DNA of 19,670 nt from Deltaproteobacteria bacterium RBG_13_61_14 (lineage in GTDB: Bacteria; RBG-13-61-14): the NCBI GenBank assembly GCA_001797815.1, contig MGQK01000130.1, positions 76,080 through 95,749 on the forward strand, written 5' to 3'. Under the pieces are notes generated by a model, which had not been told where the DNA came from, searched no databases, and saw only the letters and a program-made list of their open reading frames with translations. The translations under genes and the position numbers were made by a program. Of this stretch, positions 19,198 to 19,670 are shown piece after piece (position 1 is the stretch's first letter; each line of letters starts with the position of its first letter).

Positions 19198-19670
19198 TTA
19201 CAGTTTAGAGCGTCGGGGTCGGAAAGTCCAGGCGAGCGCGCCGAGCGAAAGGAGGGCGAGCGGTAGAGAGATGGCCTGGGAGGTGGACAGGCCGAGCGCG
19301 GCGATGCCGCCGCGGGGATCGAGGCGCAGGTATTCCAGGCAAAAGCGGGCGACCGCGTAGAGCAGGATCATGGTCCAGATCACGACGCCGGGCCGGTGGG
19401 GCCGGCGTTCGAGCGCGATGGTGATGCCGGCGATGACGAAGGCGATCAGCATCTCGTAGAGCTGGGTGGGGTGCAGGGGCAGGCCGTCCAGGGGCACGGG
19501 CAGCCGTCCGGGCGGAAAGGTGACGGCCCAGGGCAGGTGGGGCGCGGGCCGGCCGTAGCAGCAGCCGTTGAGGAAGCAGCCGATGCGGCCGAAGCCCAGG
19601 GTGATCATGGCCGTCGGCGCCAACAGGTCGGCCCATTTCGGGAGCGGCAGCTTGTGGTAGCGGATAAAGC
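19198..19670 (-). CDS. lgt: Prolipoprotein diacylglyceryl transferase (C-terminal part, cut by window edge)
   Basis: Lgt moves diacylglycerol from phosphatidylglycerol to the lipobox cysteine of prolipoproteins in the inner membrane. The visible 157 codons carry the family signature GRIGCFLNGCCYGRPAP, the HPTQLYE motif and the final helices, among them VVIWTMILLYAVARFCLEYL. The frame continues through the right edge (RYHKLPLPKWADLLAPTA precedes the signature), so the start and the HGGL region lie outside. A TTG at 19623 is internal to the gene, not its start. The C-terminus ends RPRRSKL. The product would modify the predicted lipoproteins encoded elsewhere in this window. It is followed by the radical SAM gene after a 14-nt gap. 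Confidence 0.95.
   Translation of the reverse strand, partial: FIRYHKLPLPKWADLLAPTAMITLGFGRIGCFLNGCCYGRPAPHLPWAVTFPPGRLPVPLDGLPLHPTQLYEMLIAFVIAGITIALERRPHRPGVVIWTMILLYAVARFCLEYLRLDPRGGIAALGLSTSQAISLPLALLSLGALAWTFRPRRSKL

Noticed and set aside
17696-19360. A 554-codon plus-strand frame
   Set aside because: It is antisense to the radical SAM gene and the end of lgt, with compositionally biased content and no motif.
1-19670. CRISPR array, tRNA, rRNA, prophage or intact insertion sequence
   Set aside because: No regularly spaced direct repeats, no tRNA-like cloverleaf, no rRNA sequence, and no transposase, integrase or phage gene was seen.

Overview
The window is G+C-rich bacterial chromosomal DNA, tightly packed, with short operons on both strands and many 4-nt start/stop overlaps. 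GlnE, Lgt, DusB, two predicted lipoproteins and an EtfAB/acyl-CoA dehydrogenase system suggest a Gram-negative, fatty-acid-oxidising bacterium. A member of Desulfobacterota, Acidobacteriota or a related uncultured lineage would fit. This is inferred from gene content and repeat style; no rRNA or marker phylogeny is available here. No tRNA, rRNA, CRISPR array or intact insertion sequence was seen.

Layout. Minus strand 3367-1: etfB and etfA, then the N-terminal half of glnE, which runs off the left edge. A 98-bp divergent promoter region with a perfect 14-bp palindrome separates etfBA from a plus-strand operon (3466-7318). That operon encodes a histidine-phosphatase-like protein, an ACAD10/11-type acyl-CoA dehydrogenase, a TetR regulator and an APH-type kinase. 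Next come an AT-richer orphan membrane-anchored protein (7384-7974), an SDR-type reductase and a GbsR/MarR regulator (both minus, 8055-9627), and a START-like lipoprotein (10041-10532). Further right on the minus strand are dusB, a transaldolase-family aldolase with its own promoter, and the run DUF35 protein, two-TM protein, sulfatase-superfamily lipoprotein. A plus-strand pair follows (15023-17587): a polytopic GT-C-like membrane protein and an AEC transporter. The window ends with lgt (cut by the right edge) and a B12-binding-type radical SAM gene, both minus.

The most coherent system is the kinase, dehydrogenase, phosphatase, TetR and EtfAB cluster. The kinase and dehydrogenase match the two catalytic modules that animal ACAD11 carries as one fused protein, known for 4-hydroxyacyl-CoA catabolism through a 4-phosphoacyl-CoA. 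EtfAB would serve as electron acceptor and the TetR protein as a candidate sensor acting at the palindrome. The phosphatase-like protein lacks the second catalytic histidine and is the part without an established role.

Between the genes there are several families of small palindromic elements: three GGGGTCAGG elements, a tandem pair of REP-like stem-loops, and several isolated hairpins. A pair of near-identical 16-bp operator-like sites flanks the GbsR gene. Several operon-leading genes have a -10 box only 7-11 nt before the start codon, suggesting leaderless or nearly leaderless mRNAs.
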